Counted from the first letter of the stretch, positions 16,955 through 26,678 are shown. The stretch: DNA of 64,000 nucleotides from Pseudolabrys sp. (GCA_029980465.1 JARYIJ010000001.1:1116001-1180000); one strand, 5' to 3'. Program-made: numbers and translations. The notes: a model not told the origin generated them from the letters alone.

Positions 16955-19168
16955 CTACGCCGCCTTCTTCCTGTCCGGGGCGAAACGCTGGTAGAAGGTT
17001 TCGTCGTGTTCCGCCATTTCGACGAGCAGCTTCGGCGGCATGAAACGCGGCCCGTATTTCGTCGCGAACGCGTTGCACAGCGCGACGAACTTCCGCGTCC
17101 CCATCATGTCGATGTAGGACAACGTGCCGCCGGAGAACGGCGCGAAGCCGAAACCGAGGATCGAGCCGACATCGGCCTCGCGCACGTCAGTGACGACATG
17201 TTCCTCGAAGGTGCGCGCCGCCTCTACCGCCTGCACGACCAGGAAGCGTTGCTTGAGTTCCTCGACGTCGAGCGCCTCGACCTGCTCGCGCGTCAACGTC
17301 TTCGGCAGCAGCTCGGCGAGGCCCGGCCACAGCCGCTTCGGCTTTCCGGCCGGATAGTCGTAGAAGCCCTTGCCGTTCTTGCGGCCCAGGCGGCCGAGCT
17401 TCTCGACCATCGTCTCCAGCAGCTTCTTCTGCCCGGCGTTGATCGCCTGCGGGCCGAGATCGGCCTCGGCGGCGCGCACGATCTTCAGGCCGAGGTCGAG
17501 CGCGGTCTCGTCATTGAGCGAGAGCGGGCCGACCGGCATGCCGGCCATGCGCGCGGTGTTCTCGATCATCGCCGCCGGGATGCCCTCGAGCAGCATCAGG
17601 TGGCCTTCCTGGATGTAGTTGAGCACGCAGCGATTGGCGTAGAAGCCGCGCGAGTCGTTGACCACGATCGGCGTCTTGCGGATGGCGCGCACGAAATCGA
17701 GCGCGACCGCCAGCGCCTTGTCGCCAGTCTTCTTGCCGAGGATGATCTCGGTCAGCATCATGCGGTCGACCGGCGAGAAGAAGTGAATGCCAATGAAGCG
17801 CGCCGGGTCCTTGAACTCGGCGGCGAGCGAGGTGATCGGCAGCGTCGACGTGTTCGACGCCAGAATGGCGTCGCCGCCGATGACGGCCTCGATCTTCTTG
17901 ATGACGTCGGCCTTGACCTTGCGGTCCTCGAACACGGCTTCGATGACGAGGCTGCAATCCTTCAATGACGCGTAGTCGGCGCTCGGCGTGATCCTGGCGA
18001 GCAGCGCGTCACGCTCCTCGGCCTTCATGCGGCCCTTGAGCACGCGCTCGCTAAGCCGCTTGTTGAGCCCGTCCTTGCCGGCAGCGGCGGTGGCCTGATC
18101 ACGGTCGATCAGCACGACATCGAGCCCGGCGGCGGCGCTGACCTGCGCGATGCCGGCGCCCATGAAGCCAGCGCCGACAATGCCGACCCTGGCGAGTTTC
18201 GTCGGCGGCACGTCGCGCGGCCGCCGCGCGCCCTTGTTGAGCTCCTGCATCGACACGAACAGCGAGCGGATCATCGCCGCCGCTTCCGGCGAGCGCAGGA
18301 TCTTGGCAAAGTAGCGCGATTCGACACGCAGCGCCGTGTCCATCGGCAGTTGCAGACCCTCGTAGACGACCTGAAGCAGCGCCCGCGCCGCCGGATAGTT
18401 GTCGTAGGTCTCGCGGCGGTAGATCGCGTTCGCGGCCGGGAACGTCATCATGCCGCCCTTGGAGTAGACCGGGCCGCCGGGAAGCCGGAAGCCTTCGGCG
18501 TCCCACGGCGCCTTGGCCTTGGGATTGGCCTTGGCCCATTCCTTCGCTTTGCCGATGAGCTGATCGGCCGGCACGACGTCGTCGATGAGCTTCATCGCCC
18601 GGGCGCGGTCGACCTTGAGCTGGTCGCCCTTGAGCATCATCTGCAGCGCGTCTCCCGGCGCGATCATGCGCGCGACGCGCTGGGTGCCGCCGGCGCCGGG
18701 AAACAGGCCGACCTTGATCTCGGGCAGGCCGAGCCGCGTCTTCGGATTGTCGGCGGCGATGCGGCGATGGCAGGCAAGCGCCAGCTCGAAGGCGCCGCCC
18801 ATCGCGGTGCCGTTGAGCGCGGCGACGAACGGCTTGCCGCAGGTCTCGATGCGCCGGTAGAGCAGCGACAGCTTGCGGCTCTCGTCGAACAGCAGCTTCG
18901 CCGCCGCGACCTCGCCCTGCTCCTTCGCCATGGCCTTGAATGCGCCGGTCAGCCCCTCGAGCATCGTCAGGTCGGCGCCGCCGGAGAACGTGTCCTTGCC
19001 GGACGCGATCACCGCGCCCTTGATCGCGGCGTCGGTGGCGACCTTCTCGACCAGCCCGGCGAGTTCCTCGATCGCCGCAACCGTGATGACGTTCATCGAG
19101 CGGCCGGGCATGTCCCATGTGATCAGCGCGATGCCGTCAGCGTCGACGTCGAATGTGAAGTTGGCCAT
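16955..19168 (-). CDS. fadJ: Bifunctional enoyl-CoA hydratase / 3-hydroxyacyl-CoA dehydrogenase (FadJ type)
   Basis: About 737 residues. The N-terminal crotonase domain (residues ~1-190) has the oxyanion-hole text AALNGTAMGGAFELALACHR and the second Glu in GLPEIKVGLFPGAGGTQR. A linker is followed by an NAD-binding Rossmann motif VGIVGAGFMGAGIAQVSA (about residue 335) and the dehydrogenase catalytic His in FIGIHFFSPVDRMMLTEII. The C-terminal helical domain contains GMPVGPLSLNDETALDLGL. It catalyses steps 2 and 3 of beta-oxidation. The frame is open upstream to 19225, but ATG 19168 (MANFTFDVDADG) fits the family. It clusters with a thiolase and an acyl-CoA dehydrogenase on the same strand. Confidence 0.93.
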   Translation of the reverse strand: MANFTFDVDADGIALITWDMPGRSMNVITVAAIEELAGLVEKVATDAAIKGAVIASGKDTFSGGADLTMLEGLTGAFKAMAKEQGEVAAAKLLFDESRKLSLLYRRIETCGKPFVAALNGTAMGGAFELALACHRRIAADNPKTRLGLPEIKVGLFPGAGGTQRVARMIAPGDALQMMLKGDQLKVDRARAMKLIDDVVPADQLIGKAKEWAKANPKAKAPWDAEGFRLPGGPVYSKGGMMTFPAANAIYRRETYDNYPAARALLQVVYEGLQLPMDTALRVESRYFAKILRSPEAAAMIRSLFVSMQELNKGARRPRDVPPTKLARVGIVGAGFMGAGIAQVSAAAGLDVVLIDRDQATAAAGKDGLNKRLSERVLKGRMKAEERDALLARITPSADYASLKDCSLVIEAVFEDRKVKADVIKKIEAVIGGDAILASNTSTLPITSLAAEFKDPARFIGIHFFSPVDRMMLTEIILGKKTGDKALAVALDFVRAIRKTPIVVNDSRGFYANRCVLNYIQEGHLMLLEGIPAAMIENTARMAGMPVGPLSLNDETALDLGLKIVRAAEADLGPQAINAGQKKLLETMVEKLGRLGRKNGKGFYDYPAGKPKRLWPGLAELLPKTLTREQVEALDVEELKQRFLVVQAVEAARTFEEHVVTDVREADVGSILGFGFAPFSGGTLSYIDMMGTRKFVALCNAFATKYGPRFMPPKLLVEMAEHDETFYQRFAPDRKKAA

Positions 19169-19200
19169 GTGTGGTTCTCGCTTTCTGAGCGCCTGATCGG

Positions 19201-19340
19201 CCCTCATGGTGAGGAGCGCCGCCAACGGGTCCGCGCAAAGCGCGGCCCGATGACAGGCTCAGCGACGCGTCTCGAATCATGGGGCCGCCCCGCCCTTCGA
19301 GACGCCCTCGCTGCGCGAGGGCTCCTCAGGGTGAGGCGGA
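19201..19340. repeat. Dispersed palindromic repeat (third type) upstream of fadJ
   Basis: About 140 bp with inverted ends: CCTCATGGTGAGGAGC at the left and GCTCCTCAGGGTGAGG at the right, plus internal GCCCTTCGAGACGCCCTCGC and GACGCGTCTCGAATCATGG. It fills most of the 190-bp gap between the cupin stop (19359) and the fadJ start (19168) and leaves little room for a separate promoter. Only one copy of this type was noticed. Confidence 0.7.
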
Positions 19341-19358
19341 TTGGAGATGAGCAATCCA

Positions 19359-19820
19359 TCAATAAGGCTCGCCGTTCTTGCGGGTGACCTTGACGCCGTC
19401 CGGACCGCGCTCGAAGGCAAGATCATGATCGGGATAATGAGCGCGCTCGCTCGACGCCCGCGTGCCGATTTCGAGATAGACGGCATCGCGCGCGGAGCGG
19501 TTGATCAGCATGTGGCCGTTCGGCACGCCGGCCTTGAAGCCCGCCGCCTCGCCCGGCCGCAGCAGCACCTCGGCCTTGTCGTTCTCGACAAGCCACAACT
19601 CGCCTTCGACCATGTAGACGAACTCGTCCTCGTTCTCATGCCAGTGCCGCAGCGACGACGCCGCGCCGGGCCTGAGTCGCGTCAGGTTGACGCCGAACTG
19701 GGTCAGGCCCGCCACGTCGCCCAGCACGGTCTTCTCGCGGCCCTCGACGGCCTTCTTCAAATCGGGCGGATAATTGGACGCGGTCCGCACCGCCGCCTTG
19801 CCGAAGTCGATCTTGGGCAT
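19359..19820 (-). CDS. Cupin-domain protein downstream of thiolase
   Basis: 153 residues from ATG 19820. Start [20 protein letters not shown]. The cupin metal motif is [20 protein letters not shown] (H-x-H plus E) with second motif [12 protein letters not shown], followed by an acidic C-terminal stretch. Proteins of this type are annotated as cupins or transcriptional-regulator-like barrels of unknown substrate. The start codon overlaps the thiolase stop by one base (TGATG), so it is translationally coupled to the thiolase, tying it to acyl-CoA metabolism. The function is not known. Confidence 0.82.
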   Translation of the reverse strand: MPKIDFGKAAVRTASNYPPDLKKAVEGREKTVLGDVAGLTQFGVNLTRLRPGAASSLRHWHENEDEFVYMVEGELWLVENDKAEVLLRPGEAAGFKAGVPNGHMLINRSARDAVYLEIGTRASSERAHYPDHDLAFERGPDGVKVTRKNGEPY

Positions 19821-21028
19821 CAGACGCGCTCGATGATCGTCGCCGTACCCATGCCGGCGCCGATGCACAGGGTCACCAGCGCAGTCTCCCTGCCGCTGCG
19901 CTCGAGTTCGTCGAGCACCGTGCCGAGGATCATCGCGCCGGTCGCGCCGAGCGGATGGCCCATCGCGATGGCGCCGCCATTGACGTTGATCTTGTCGTGC
20001 GGAATGTCGAGCGCCTGCATGTAGCGCAGCACCACCGAGGCGAACGCCTCGTTGAGCTCCCACAGGTCGATGTCCTTCTTGTTCATTCCGGCGCGCTTGA
20101 GCACCTTCTCGGTGACCGGGATCGGACCCGTCAGCATGATCGAGGGCTCGGAGCCGATATTGGCGAAGGCCTTGATGCGGGCACGCGGCTTGAGGCCGGC
20201 CTTCTTGCCGGCGTCCTTCGAGCCGATCAGCACCGCGGCAGCGCCGTCGACGATGCCGGACGAATTGCCCGGCGTATGAACGTGATTGAGCGATTCGACT
20301 TCCGGATAGCGCTGGATGGCCACCGCGTCGAACCCGGCCATCTCGCCCATCTGCACGAAGGACGGATTGAGCTGCGCCAGCGTCTGCATCGTCGTCGACG
20401 GCCGCATATGCTCGTCCTTGTCGAGCAGCGTGATGCCGTTGACGTCCTTGACCGGGATCACCGAATTCCTGAAGCGGCCTTCGTCCCAGGACTTGCCGGC
20501 GCGCTTCTGGCTCTCGACCGCATAGGCGTCGACGTCGTCGCGCGAGAAGCCATATTTGGTCGCGATCAGGTCCGCCGAGATGCCTTGCGGCACGAAATAC
20601 GCCTTGAGCGCGATCGAGGGATCCATCGGCCAGGCGCCGCCCGAGGCGCCGATGCCGACGCGGCTCATCGATTCGACGCCGCCGCCGATCGTCATCTCGT
20701 GCTGGCCGGACATCACCTCGGCGGCGGCGAAGTTCACCGCGTCGAGACCGGAGGCGCAGAAGCGGTTGATCTGCACGCCGGGCACCTCATTGCCGTAACC
20801 CGCCATGATGGCGGCGACGCGGGCGATGTCGCCGCCAGCCTCGCCGACCGGGTCGACACAGCCGAGCACGACGTCGTCGACCTGCTTCGGCTCAATTTTG
20901 TTGCGGTCCTTGATGGCACCGAGCGCCTGCGCCGCGAGATTGAGCGCGGTCACCTCGTGCAGGGAGCCGTCGGCCTTGCCGCGGCCGCGCGGGGTGCGGA
21001 CGGCGTCATAGATGAATGCGTCGGGCAT
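19820..21028 (-). CDS. Acetyl-CoA C-acyltransferase (thiolase)
   Basis: About 402 residues. The nucleophilic Cys is in [20 protein letters not shown], the His in [18 protein letters not shown], and the second catalytic Cys in [19 protein letters not shown]-terminal text [20 protein letters not shown] is characteristic of the degradative FadA-like class. It cleaves 3-ketoacyl-CoA to acetyl-CoA. The frame extends upstream to 21085, but those 19 residues (containing [11 protein letters not shown]) are the translated repeat hairpin, so ATG 21028 is taken as the start. Order on the minus strand is acyl-CoA dehydrogenase, thiolase, cupin, fadJ: a beta-oxidation cluster. Confidence 0.93.
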   Translation of the reverse strand: MPDAFIYDAVRTPRGRGKADGSLHEVTALNLAAQALGAIKDRNKIEPKQVDDVVLGCVDPVGEAGGDIARVAAIMAGYGNEVPGVQINRFCASGLDAVNFAAAEVMSGQHEMTIGGGVESMSRVGIGASGGAWPMDPSIALKAYFVPQGISADLIATKYGFSRDDVDAYAVESQKRAGKSWDEGRFRNSVIPVKDVNGITLLDKDEHMRPSTTMQTLAQLNPSFVQMGEMAGFDAVAIQRYPEVESLNHVHTPGNSSGIVDGAAAVLIGSKDAGKKAGLKPRARIKAFANIGSEPSIMLTGPIPVTEKVLKRAGMNKKDIDLWELNEAFASVVLRYMQALDIPHDKINVNGGAIAMGHPLGATGAMILGTVLDELERSGRETALVTLCIGAGMGTATIIERV

Positions 21029-21043
21029 CTCAGTCTCTCTTTC

Positions 21044-21142
21044 TGTCGTCCCCGCGAAGGCGGGGACCCATACGCCGTGCGTCATCGGTTCGCTGCGGAG
21101 TATGGGTCCCGGCTCTCGCGCTGCGCGCTCGGCCGGGACGAC
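21044..21142. repeat. Paired REP-like hairpins upstream of thiolase
   Basis: First hairpin TGTCGTCCCCGCGAAGGCGG followed by GGACCCATA; second TATGGGTCCCGGCTCTCGCG then CTGCGCGCTCGGCCGGGACG. The unit begins and ends with TCGTCC/GGACGA and again has the inverted pair architecture, with about 30 bp between the hairpins. It fills the space between the acyl-CoA dehydrogenase stop and the thiolase start. Confidence 0.8.
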
Positions 21143-21148
21143 AACGGG

Positions 21149-22318
21149 TCACAAACTCCGCGAAATCAGCACTTTCATGATCTCGTTGGTCCCCGCATAG
21201 ATACGCATCACGCGGGCGTCACGGTAGAGCCGGGAGATCGGATATTCGTCCATGAAGCCGTAGCCGCCGAACAGTTGCAGGCAGCGGTCAATCACAGTGG
21301 CGAGCACGTCGGTCGACCAGCCCTTGGCCATCGACGCCGTCACCGGATCGAGGCCGCCGTTCACGTGGCGGCCGATGCAGTGGTCGATGAACACTTTCGC
21401 CACCGTCGCCTGCGTCTTGCAGTCGGCCAGTTCGAACTGCGTGTTCTGGAATTCGATGATCTTCTTACCAAAGGCGGCGCGTTCCTTGACGTAGTCGATG
21501 GTGAGCCGCAGCGCGCGCTCCATCATGGCGCCGGCGTGCAGCGCGACGATCAGCCGCTCCTGCGGCAGCTCTTTCATCAACTGATAAAAGCCCTGCCCTT
21601 CCTCCGGGCCGAGCAGCGCCTCGGCCGGAAGTTGCACGTCCTCGAAGAACAGCTCCGACGTGTCGGCGGAATCCATGCCGAGCTTCTTGAGCTTGCGGCC
21701 GCGGCGGAAGCCCGAAATTAGTCCATTGGCGTCGTCCGTCTCGACCACCATCAGCGATACGCCCTTGGCGCCCTGGCTCGTGTCGGTCTTGGCGACGACG
21801 ATGATGAGGTTGGCGTGCTGGCCGTTGGTGATGAAGGTCTTGGAGCCATTGAGAACGTAGCCGTTGCCGGATTTTTTCGCCGTGGTGCGCACACCCTGCA
21901 GATCGGAGCCGGTGCCGGGCTCGGTCATGGCGATGGCGCCGATCATCTCACCCGTCGCGAGCTTCGGCAGCCAGCGCCTTTTCTGCTCCTCGGTGCCGTA
22001 ATGCAGGATGTAAGGCGCGACGATGCCAGAATGCAGCGGCGCGCCGAACGAGTCGAAGCCGATGTAGCTGAACTCGCGGTTGATCACCGCCTCGTGCGCG
22101 AAGGTGCCGCCGGCGCCGCCATACTCTTCCGGCATCGAGGCGCACAGCAGGCCGGCGGCGCCGGCCTTGGTCCAGACGTCGCGCGGATAGAGGTGATTCT
22201 CGTGCCAGCGGTCGATGTTCGGCGCGAACTCGTCCGTCATGAAGCGCCGCGCCTGATCCTCGAGCAGGACCAGGTCCTCGGTCATCCATTCAGGGCGGGG
22301 AAGCTGGAGGACGTCCAT
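21149..22318 (-). CDS. Acyl-CoA dehydrogenase (short form)
   Basis: About 389 residues of the three-domain flavoprotein fold. Typical blocks: [20 protein letters not shown] (FAD/substrate loop), [40 protein letters not shown] text, [20 protein letters not shown] and the closing [18 protein letters not shown]. It oxidises acyl-CoA to enoyl-CoA, passing electrons to ETF. The frame is open to 22357; ATG 22318 ([11 protein letters not shown]) is preferred as the family start. It is first of the four minus-strand beta-oxidation-type genes, upstream of the thiolase across a repeat pair. Confidence 0.92.
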   Translation of the reverse strand: MDVLQLPRPEWMTEDLVLLEDQARRFMTDEFAPNIDRWHENHLYPRDVWTKAGAAGLLCASMPEEYGGAGGTFAHEAVINREFSYIGFDSFGAPLHSGIVAPYILHYGTEEQKRRWLPKLATGEMIGAIAMTEPGTGSDLQGVRTTAKKSGNGYVLNGSKTFITNGQHANLIIVVAKTDTSQGAKGVSLMVVETDDANGLISGFRRGRKLKKLGMDSADTSELFFEDVQLPAEALLGPEEGQGFYQLMKELPQERLIVALHAGAMMERALRLTIDYVKERAAFGKKIIEFQNTQFELADCKTQATVAKVFIDHCIGRHVNGGLDPVTASMAKGWSTDVLATVIDRCLQLFGGYGFMDEYPISRLYRDARVMRIYAGTNEIMKVLISRSL

Positions 22319-22391
22319 CGATTTCCGGCGGCCGAGACGAATCTGTCGCCCAGACAATAAGGCCGGCCAACGTCGAACGCGAGAGCGGCAA

Positions 22392-22508
22392 CGTCATTCC
22401 GGGGCTGGCCGCAGGCCAGAACCCGGAATCCAGAGAGATTTGAGGCCTTAGACGTTTGAGATTTTAGCTGGATTCCGGGCTCGCGCCTTTGGCGCGCCCC
22501 GGAATGAC
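22392..22508. repeat. Paired REP-like hairpins (gene-less form of the GIY-YIG frame)
   Basis: Left ACGTCATTCCGGGGCTGGCC then GCAGGCCAGAACCCGGAATC; right CTGGATTCCGGGCTCGCGCC then TTTGGCGCGCCCCGGAATGA. Ends match those of the hairpins bounding the intact GIY-YIG gene at 11274-11664, but only about 35 bp of A+T-richer spacer lies between. It separates the binding-protein gene from the acyl-CoA dehydrogenase gene. Confidence 0.85.
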
Positions 22509-22516
22509 CGCTCCGG

Positions 22517-23689
22517 TCACTTCTCCGGCTTGGCCGGATCCTTGACCTTCTCGATCTTGTCGATCTCGACGTTCTCGTAGCGGCCGCCGACCTTCTCGAC
22601 CTTGCGGATATAGACCGTCTGGACGATGTCGCGGGTCTTCGGGTCGATCGAGATCGGGCCGCGCGGGCTTTCCCAGGCCATGCCCTTGGCGGCGTTGATG
22701 AGCGATTCGCCGTCGGTCTTGCCGCCGGTTTTCTTCAGCGCCGCGTAGATCAGGTGCATGCCGTCCCAGCCGCCGATCGAGTAGATGTCGGGGTTGCGCT
22801 TGAACTCGGCGTTGTAGTCGGCGACGAACTTCTTGTTCATCGCGCTGTCGTGCTCCCAGCTGTAGTGCAGCACCGTGCGAATGCCGAGCGCGAGGTCGCC
22901 CATGCTCTTGAGGCCGTTCTCATCCATGGAGATCTCGCCCTGACCGAGAATCTTGTCGCCGGAGATGCCGCGCTCCTGGAACGCCTTGGTGATGGCGAGC
23001 GGCTGCGCGCCGCCCGGAATGAAGATGAACACGCCGTCCGGATTGACGTCCTTGGCGCGCTGCACGAAGGCCGAGAAGTCCGGATTGGCGACCGGCATGC
23101 GAACCGAGCCGACCACCTCGCCGCCGGCCTGCTTCACGCCCTTCTGGAACCAGGTCTCGGCGTCGATGCCCGGGCCGTAGTCCGACACCATCGTGTAGAT
23201 CTTCTTGATGCTGTGCTTGACTGCCCACGTGCCGAACGGAAATTCGAGCTGCGGAATGGTCAGCGACGTGCGCGCGATGTAGGGAGACTTCTCGGTGATG
23301 ATCGAGGTGGCCGCGTTCATGACCACCATGAACTTCTTGGCCTCGGCCGACACGCCGGCGGCGCCGAGCGCTTCCGGCGTCAGCGTGAAGCCGGCGAGGA
23401 TATCGACCTTGTCGCGCACGACGAGCTCTTGCGCGAGTCGCTTGGCGACGTCCGGATTGGGACCACCGGTGTCCTTGCGGATCAGCTCGATCTTCTTGCC
23501 GTCGATCGTGTCGCCGTGTTCCTTGATGTAGAGCTTGACGGCGTTGTCCATCTGCGTGGCGGTGTCGGCGAACTGGCCGGAATAGGCCATGATCAGACCG
23601 ATCTTGATGGTGCCCTGCGCCTGCGCTCCGGTCGCGCAGAATGTCATCGTCGCGGCAGCCAGCATCGCGCCGGCAAATTTGCGGATCAT
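22517..23689 (-). CDS. ABC-transporter substrate-binding protein (branched-chain amino acid type)
   Basis: About 390 residues. Sec signal peptide MIRKFAGAMLAAATMTFCAT ending GAQAQG, then a type I periplasmic-binding fold (Peripla_BP_6): IKIGLIMAYSGQFADTATQM at the start, ELIRKDTGGPNPDVAKRLAQ, KKIYTMVSDYGPGIDAETWF and a ligand-lobe stretch IYSIGGWDGMHLIYAALKKT. Such HAAT-family proteins bind branched amino acids, but also aromatic acids and amides. No permease or ATPase genes are adjacent, so the partner system is elsewhere. GGAGG at 5 bp before ATG 23689 fixes the start. Neighbouring acyl-CoA genes hint at a carboxylate substrate (inference). Confidence 0.9.
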   Translation of the reverse strand: MIRKFAGAMLAAATMTFCATGAQAQGTIKIGLIMAYSGQFADTATQMDNAVKLYIKEHGDTIDGKKIELIRKDTGGPNPDVAKRLAQELVVRDKVDILAGFTLTPEALGAAGVSAEAKKFMVVMNAATSIITEKSPYIARTSLTIPQLEFPFGTWAVKHSIKKIYTMVSDYGPGIDAETWFQKGVKQAGGEVVGSVRMPVANPDFSAFVQRAKDVNPDGVFIFIPGGAQPLAITKAFQERGISGDKILGQGEISMDENGLKSMGDLALGIRTVLHYSWEHDSAMNKKFVADYNAEFKRNPDIYSIGGWDGMHLIYAALKKTGGKTDGESLINAAKGMAWESPRGPISIDPKTRDIVQTVYIRKVEKVGGRYENVEIDKIEKVKDPAKPEK

Positions 23690-23810
23690 CGTGCCCTCCC
23701 ATGTTTTTTGCAAAACGGTTGCGGTGACGGTATCTGACCTGAGTTCGGCGGGTCAATGAACAACGTCTTGCCCACTCGTCCCACCCGGCCCGCCGCAACA
23801 AGGTGCTTGT

Positions 23811-24824
23811 GTGCTGACATTCGGCCTCTTCGATCACCTCGACAGCAACGGCTTGCCGCTGCGCGACTTCCTGGCCCAGCGCCTCGATTTAATCGCGCTG
23901 ATCGAGCGCGAGGGCTTTTCCGGCTATCACCTCGCCGAACATCATTCGACGCCGCTCGGCATGGCGGCGAGCCCCAGTGTGTTTCTGGCCAGCGCCTTCG
24001 CCCGCACGTCGACCTTGCGCATGGGACCGCTCGTCTACGTGCTGCCGCTGCATCATCCGCTGCGGGTGTTCGAGGAAATCTGCATGCTCGACCATCTGAG
24101 CGGCGGCCGCCTGATGATGGGCGTCGGCCGCGGCGGCGCGCTGATCGAGCATCAGCGCTACGGCATCGAGCCGGCGTCAGCGCAGGCGCGCTACCATGAG
24201 GCCTTCGCCGTCATCATGGCGGCGTTCGAGAATGACGTCGTCGATTTCGATGGCCAGTTCTTTCATTACAAAGACTACCTCGTCCAGGCGAAGCCGTTGC
24301 AGAAGCCGCACCCGCCGCTGTGGTACGGCGCGCCGAACGCCGAGGCGATCGGCTGGGCGGCGCCGCGCGCGATCAACGTCGTGTCGTTGGGGCCGGCCTC
24401 ACGCGCCCGCGCCATCAGCGACCGCTACCGCGCCGAGTGGAACGCGCTTGGACGCCCTGCCGCGGAGCTGCCGTACATCGGCATCACCCGCCACATCGTC
24501 GTCGCCGAAACTGATGCCAAGGCGCAGGCGATCGCACGCGCCGCCTATCCGCGCTGGGCGGCGGCGATACGTTTCCTGTGGGAACGCTCGGGCACGCCAT
24601 TCACGCTCGAGGAGATCTACCCGCGCGACTTCGACGGCCTCGTCAAAGCCGGCAACGGCATCGCCGGATCGCCGGCGACCGTGCGCGATTACGTGCGCCG
24701 CCTGCAGGACGAGACCGGCATCAATTATCTGCTGTGCCAGATGGTGTTCGGCGACCTCGGCGTCGACGACGCACAGATCTCGCTGCAATTGTTCGCGCGC
24801 GAGGTCATGCCGGCGTTCCGCTAA
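23811..24824 (+). CDS. LLM-class flavin-dependent oxidoreductase
   Basis: A 337-residue luciferase-like monooxygenase fold. Family text: YHLAEHHSTPLGMAASPSVF near the N-terminus, RMGPLVYVLPLHHPLRVFEE, CMLDHLSGGRLMMGVGRGGA and PHPPLWYGAPNAEAIGWAA. Members use reduced FMN to oxidise small organic substrates; the substrate cannot be assigned. The start is a GTG at 23811. The 3' end overlaps the convergent FAD monooxygenase gene by 20 bp. It is divergent from the binding-protein gene with a 121-bp gap that must carry both promoters. Confidence 0.88.
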   Translation: MLTFGLFDHLDSNGLPLRDFLAQRLDLIALIEREGFSGYHLAEHHSTPLGMAASPSVFLASAFARTSTLRMGPLVYVLPLHHPLRVFEEICMLDHLSGGRLMMGVGRGGALIEHQRYGIEPASAQARYHEAFAVIMAAFENDVVDFDGQFFHYKDYLVQAKPLQKPHPPLWYGAPNAEAIGWAAPRAINVVSLGPASRARAISDRYRAEWNALGRPAAELPYIGITRHIVVAETDAKAQAIARAAYPRWAAAIRFLWERSGTPFTLEEIYPRDFDGLVKAGNGIAGSPATVRDYVRRLQDETGINYLLCQMVFGDLGVDDAQISLQLFAREVMPAFR

Positions 24825-26046
24825 GCGACGCCGCCGGCAATCCCAATGCGCCGGTGCGCGCCGCGGCCGCCGCATCGTGATGATAGACCCAATCGCTGGC
24901 GCCGATCGACCACTGCGCCTCGCCGGCCGCCATCGCGGCATCGCGCGCCTGTTGCTCCGGCCCGTCCGGAAGATGGTTGCGCAGCTTGTTGCCGCGCGCG
25001 GTGCCCTGGATCGCCGCCGTGCGCGGCAGGCGCAAGGCCTCGTAACGCTTGAGCGTCTCGGCCACGTCGCCGCCCTCGCCCAGCACGGCCGCGAGCGTCG
25101 CCGCATCCTCGATCGCCTGCGCCGCGCCTTGCGCCAGAAACGGCAGCATCGGATGGCAGGCGTCACCGAGCAAGGTCACGCGCCCGACCGACCAGCGCGG
25201 CAGCGGCGCACGGTCGAACAGGCCCCACACGAACATGTCACGGCCCTCGACCGCGCCGATGATGGCGCGCACCTGCTCGTGCCAGCCGTCATAGGCGGCA
25301 AGCGCGTCGGCCGGATCGCCCGGCTCGGTCCACGATTCCTTGGTCCAGCCGTCGCGATCGATCAGGCAGACGAAATTGACGAAGCGGCCCGCCGACACCG
25401 GATAGTGCACGAAGTGCTTGCTGGGTCCGAGCCAGAGCTGCGCCTCGTTCGGCAGGTCGAGATGCGCGAGCCGTTCGCTCGGCACAAGGCCGCGATAGGC
25501 GACGCAGCCGGTGAACTGCGCGCGCTCGGGGCCGAGCAAAATCTCGCGCACGGTAGAATGGATGCCGTCGGCGCCGATCACGAGGCCGGCTCGCGCCTGC
25601 GCACCGTTGGCGAAATCGAGCGTGACCGTGCGGCCGTCGTCCTTGAGCGAGATCAGCTTGTGGCCGAGATGGACGCGCTCGGGGGGCAGCGCGTCGCGCA
25701 GCATGGTCGAGAGGTCCGCGCGATGCCAGCAATAGAACAGACGCTCGCCCGACGGGCCCCTCATCTCCGAGACGCGGCCGAGCAGCAGGGTGCGGCCGTC
25801 CTGCCAGCGCCGCTGCCGCCAGATATCGGGCGCCGCGCCCCAGCGCTCGATGCCCTCGCCGAGGCCGAAGCCGCGCAGCACGCGCGTGGCGTTCGGCGTC
25901 AGCACGATGCCGGCGCCGACCTCGCGCAGCGTCGGCACCTGTTCGTAGACATTGACGTCGACGCCGGCGCGCAACAGAGCCAGCGCCGCGGCGAGACCGC
26001 CGATGCCACCGCCGATAATCGCGGCCGACTCAGGACGGCGCGTCAT
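24805..26046 (-). CDS. FAD-dependent aromatic-ring monooxygenase (salicylate hydroxylase-like)
   Basis: About 413 residues of the group A flavoprotein hydroxylases. The dinucleotide motif AAIIGGGIGGLAAALALLRA is at the N-terminus, the DG motif (GLVIGADGIHSTVR) in the middle, and the second FAD motif (VTLLGDACHPMLPFLAQGAA) follows, with GAAQAIEDAATLA. These enzymes hydroxylate phenolic acids such as salicylate or 3-hydroxybenzoate. GGAG 4 bp before ATG 26046 supports the start; a 5-residue upstream extension is possible. With the hydratase at 6553 it hints at aromatic catabolism, but the two are 18 kb apart. Confidence 0.9.
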   Translation of the reverse strand: MTRRPESAAIIGGGIGGLAAALALLRAGVDVNVYEQVPTLREVGAGIVLTPNATRVLRGFGLGEGIERWGAAPDIWRQRRWQDGRTLLLGRVSEMRGPSGERLFYCWHRADLSTMLRDALPPERVHLGHKLISLKDDGRTVTLDFANGAQARAGLVIGADGIHSTVREILLGPERAQFTGCVAYRGLVPSERLAHLDLPNEAQLWLGPSKHFVHYPVSAGRFVNFVCLIDRDGWTKESWTEPGDPADALAAYDGWHEQVRAIIGAVEGRDMFVWGLFDRAPLPRWSVGRVTLLGDACHPMLPFLAQGAAQAIEDAATLAAVLGEGGDVAETLKRYEALRLPRTAAIQGTARGNKLRNHLPDGPEQQARDAAMAAGEAQWSIGASDWVYHHDAAAAARTGALGLPAASLSGTPA

Positions 26047-26246
26047 TCCGTTCCACTCCAACCGTTACCGCGTCTACATGCCATGCTGGCGCCATCTTTG
26101 AAACATCGTCGCGTCGCGGTTTCACGTGGCGCGTCACATCGGTGCCGAATTTATCGGCCGGCCGCGGCCGAACTTCGCGACGGCGGAACGCCGCCTCCGG
26201 CAACGTGTTTGTGGAGTGGGCATCTAAAATGAAAAGGAGTGTTCCC

Positions 26247-26606
26247 ATGCGCAAGACTGTTTTGGCGATTGCCACGCTCGCGGCCTTGTCGACGCCGGCT
26301 TTCGCGACCGACCCCAATCTTGCGGCGGCCGAACTCGGCACCGGCGCGGTCGCCGGCACAGTCGTCGGCGTCGGCGTGTATAACGGCTGGTGGGGCAGCA
26401 CGATCGGCGGCGCGGCGCTGCCGACCTCGGTCGCCGGCTCGGCCACCGTCGGCGGTGTCGCCGGCGTAGGCACCGTCGCACTGCTGGACTCGGTGATCGA
26501 GCCGTGCCGCGGCTTCCAGGCGCTCTTTGGCTTCAACCACGGCGCCTGCGTCAACGGCGAATACGTCGGCTACCAGCCGGCGCCACGCCATTATTATTAT
26601 CGCTAA
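26247..26606 (+). CDS. Small exported protein, Gly/Ala/Val-rich
   Basis: 119 residues from ATG 26247, which has AAGGAG 7 bp upstream. A signal peptide (MRKTVLAIATLAALSTPAFA) is followed by two glycine-rich hydrophobic stretches (GTGAVAGTVVGVGVYNGWWG and VAGSATVGGVAGVGTVALLD) and a short tail with two cysteines (EPCRGFQALF, NHGACVNGEYVGYQ) ending in PRHYYYR. The glycine-zipper-like segments suggest membrane association. I do not recognise a named family. A hairpin terminator follows directly. Its reading frame is open farther upstream, but without a ribosome site. Confidence 0.78.
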   Translation: MRKTVLAIATLAALSTPAFATDPNLAAAELGTGAVAGTVVGVGVYNGWWGSTIGGAALPTSVAGSATVGGVAGVGTVALLDSVIEPCRGFQALFGFNHGACVNGEYVGYQPAPRHYYYR

Positions 26607-26629
26607 ACGCGGCATGAAGCGACCATGAG

Positions 26630-26661
26630 ACGAAATCGGGCGAGCGTTTGCCCGATTTCGT
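26630..26661 (+). terminator. Hairpin terminator after the Gly-rich exported protein gene
   Basis: A perfect 12-bp stem, ACGAAATCGGGC and GCCCGATTTCGT, with an 8-nt loop, 24 bp after the stop at 26606 and 18 bp before the convergent gene's stop at 26679. The U-run is short (TTTCGTT), but position between convergent ends and A/T-rich stem ends suit a bidirectional terminator. Confidence 0.65.
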
Positions 26662-26678
26662 TGCGCTCCAATCTCGCG

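Noticed and set aside
21029..21085. N-terminal extension of the thiolase (19 residues containing WVPAFAGTT)
   Set aside because: It is the translation of a REP-like hairpin found in many places; the internal ATG 21028 fits the family start.
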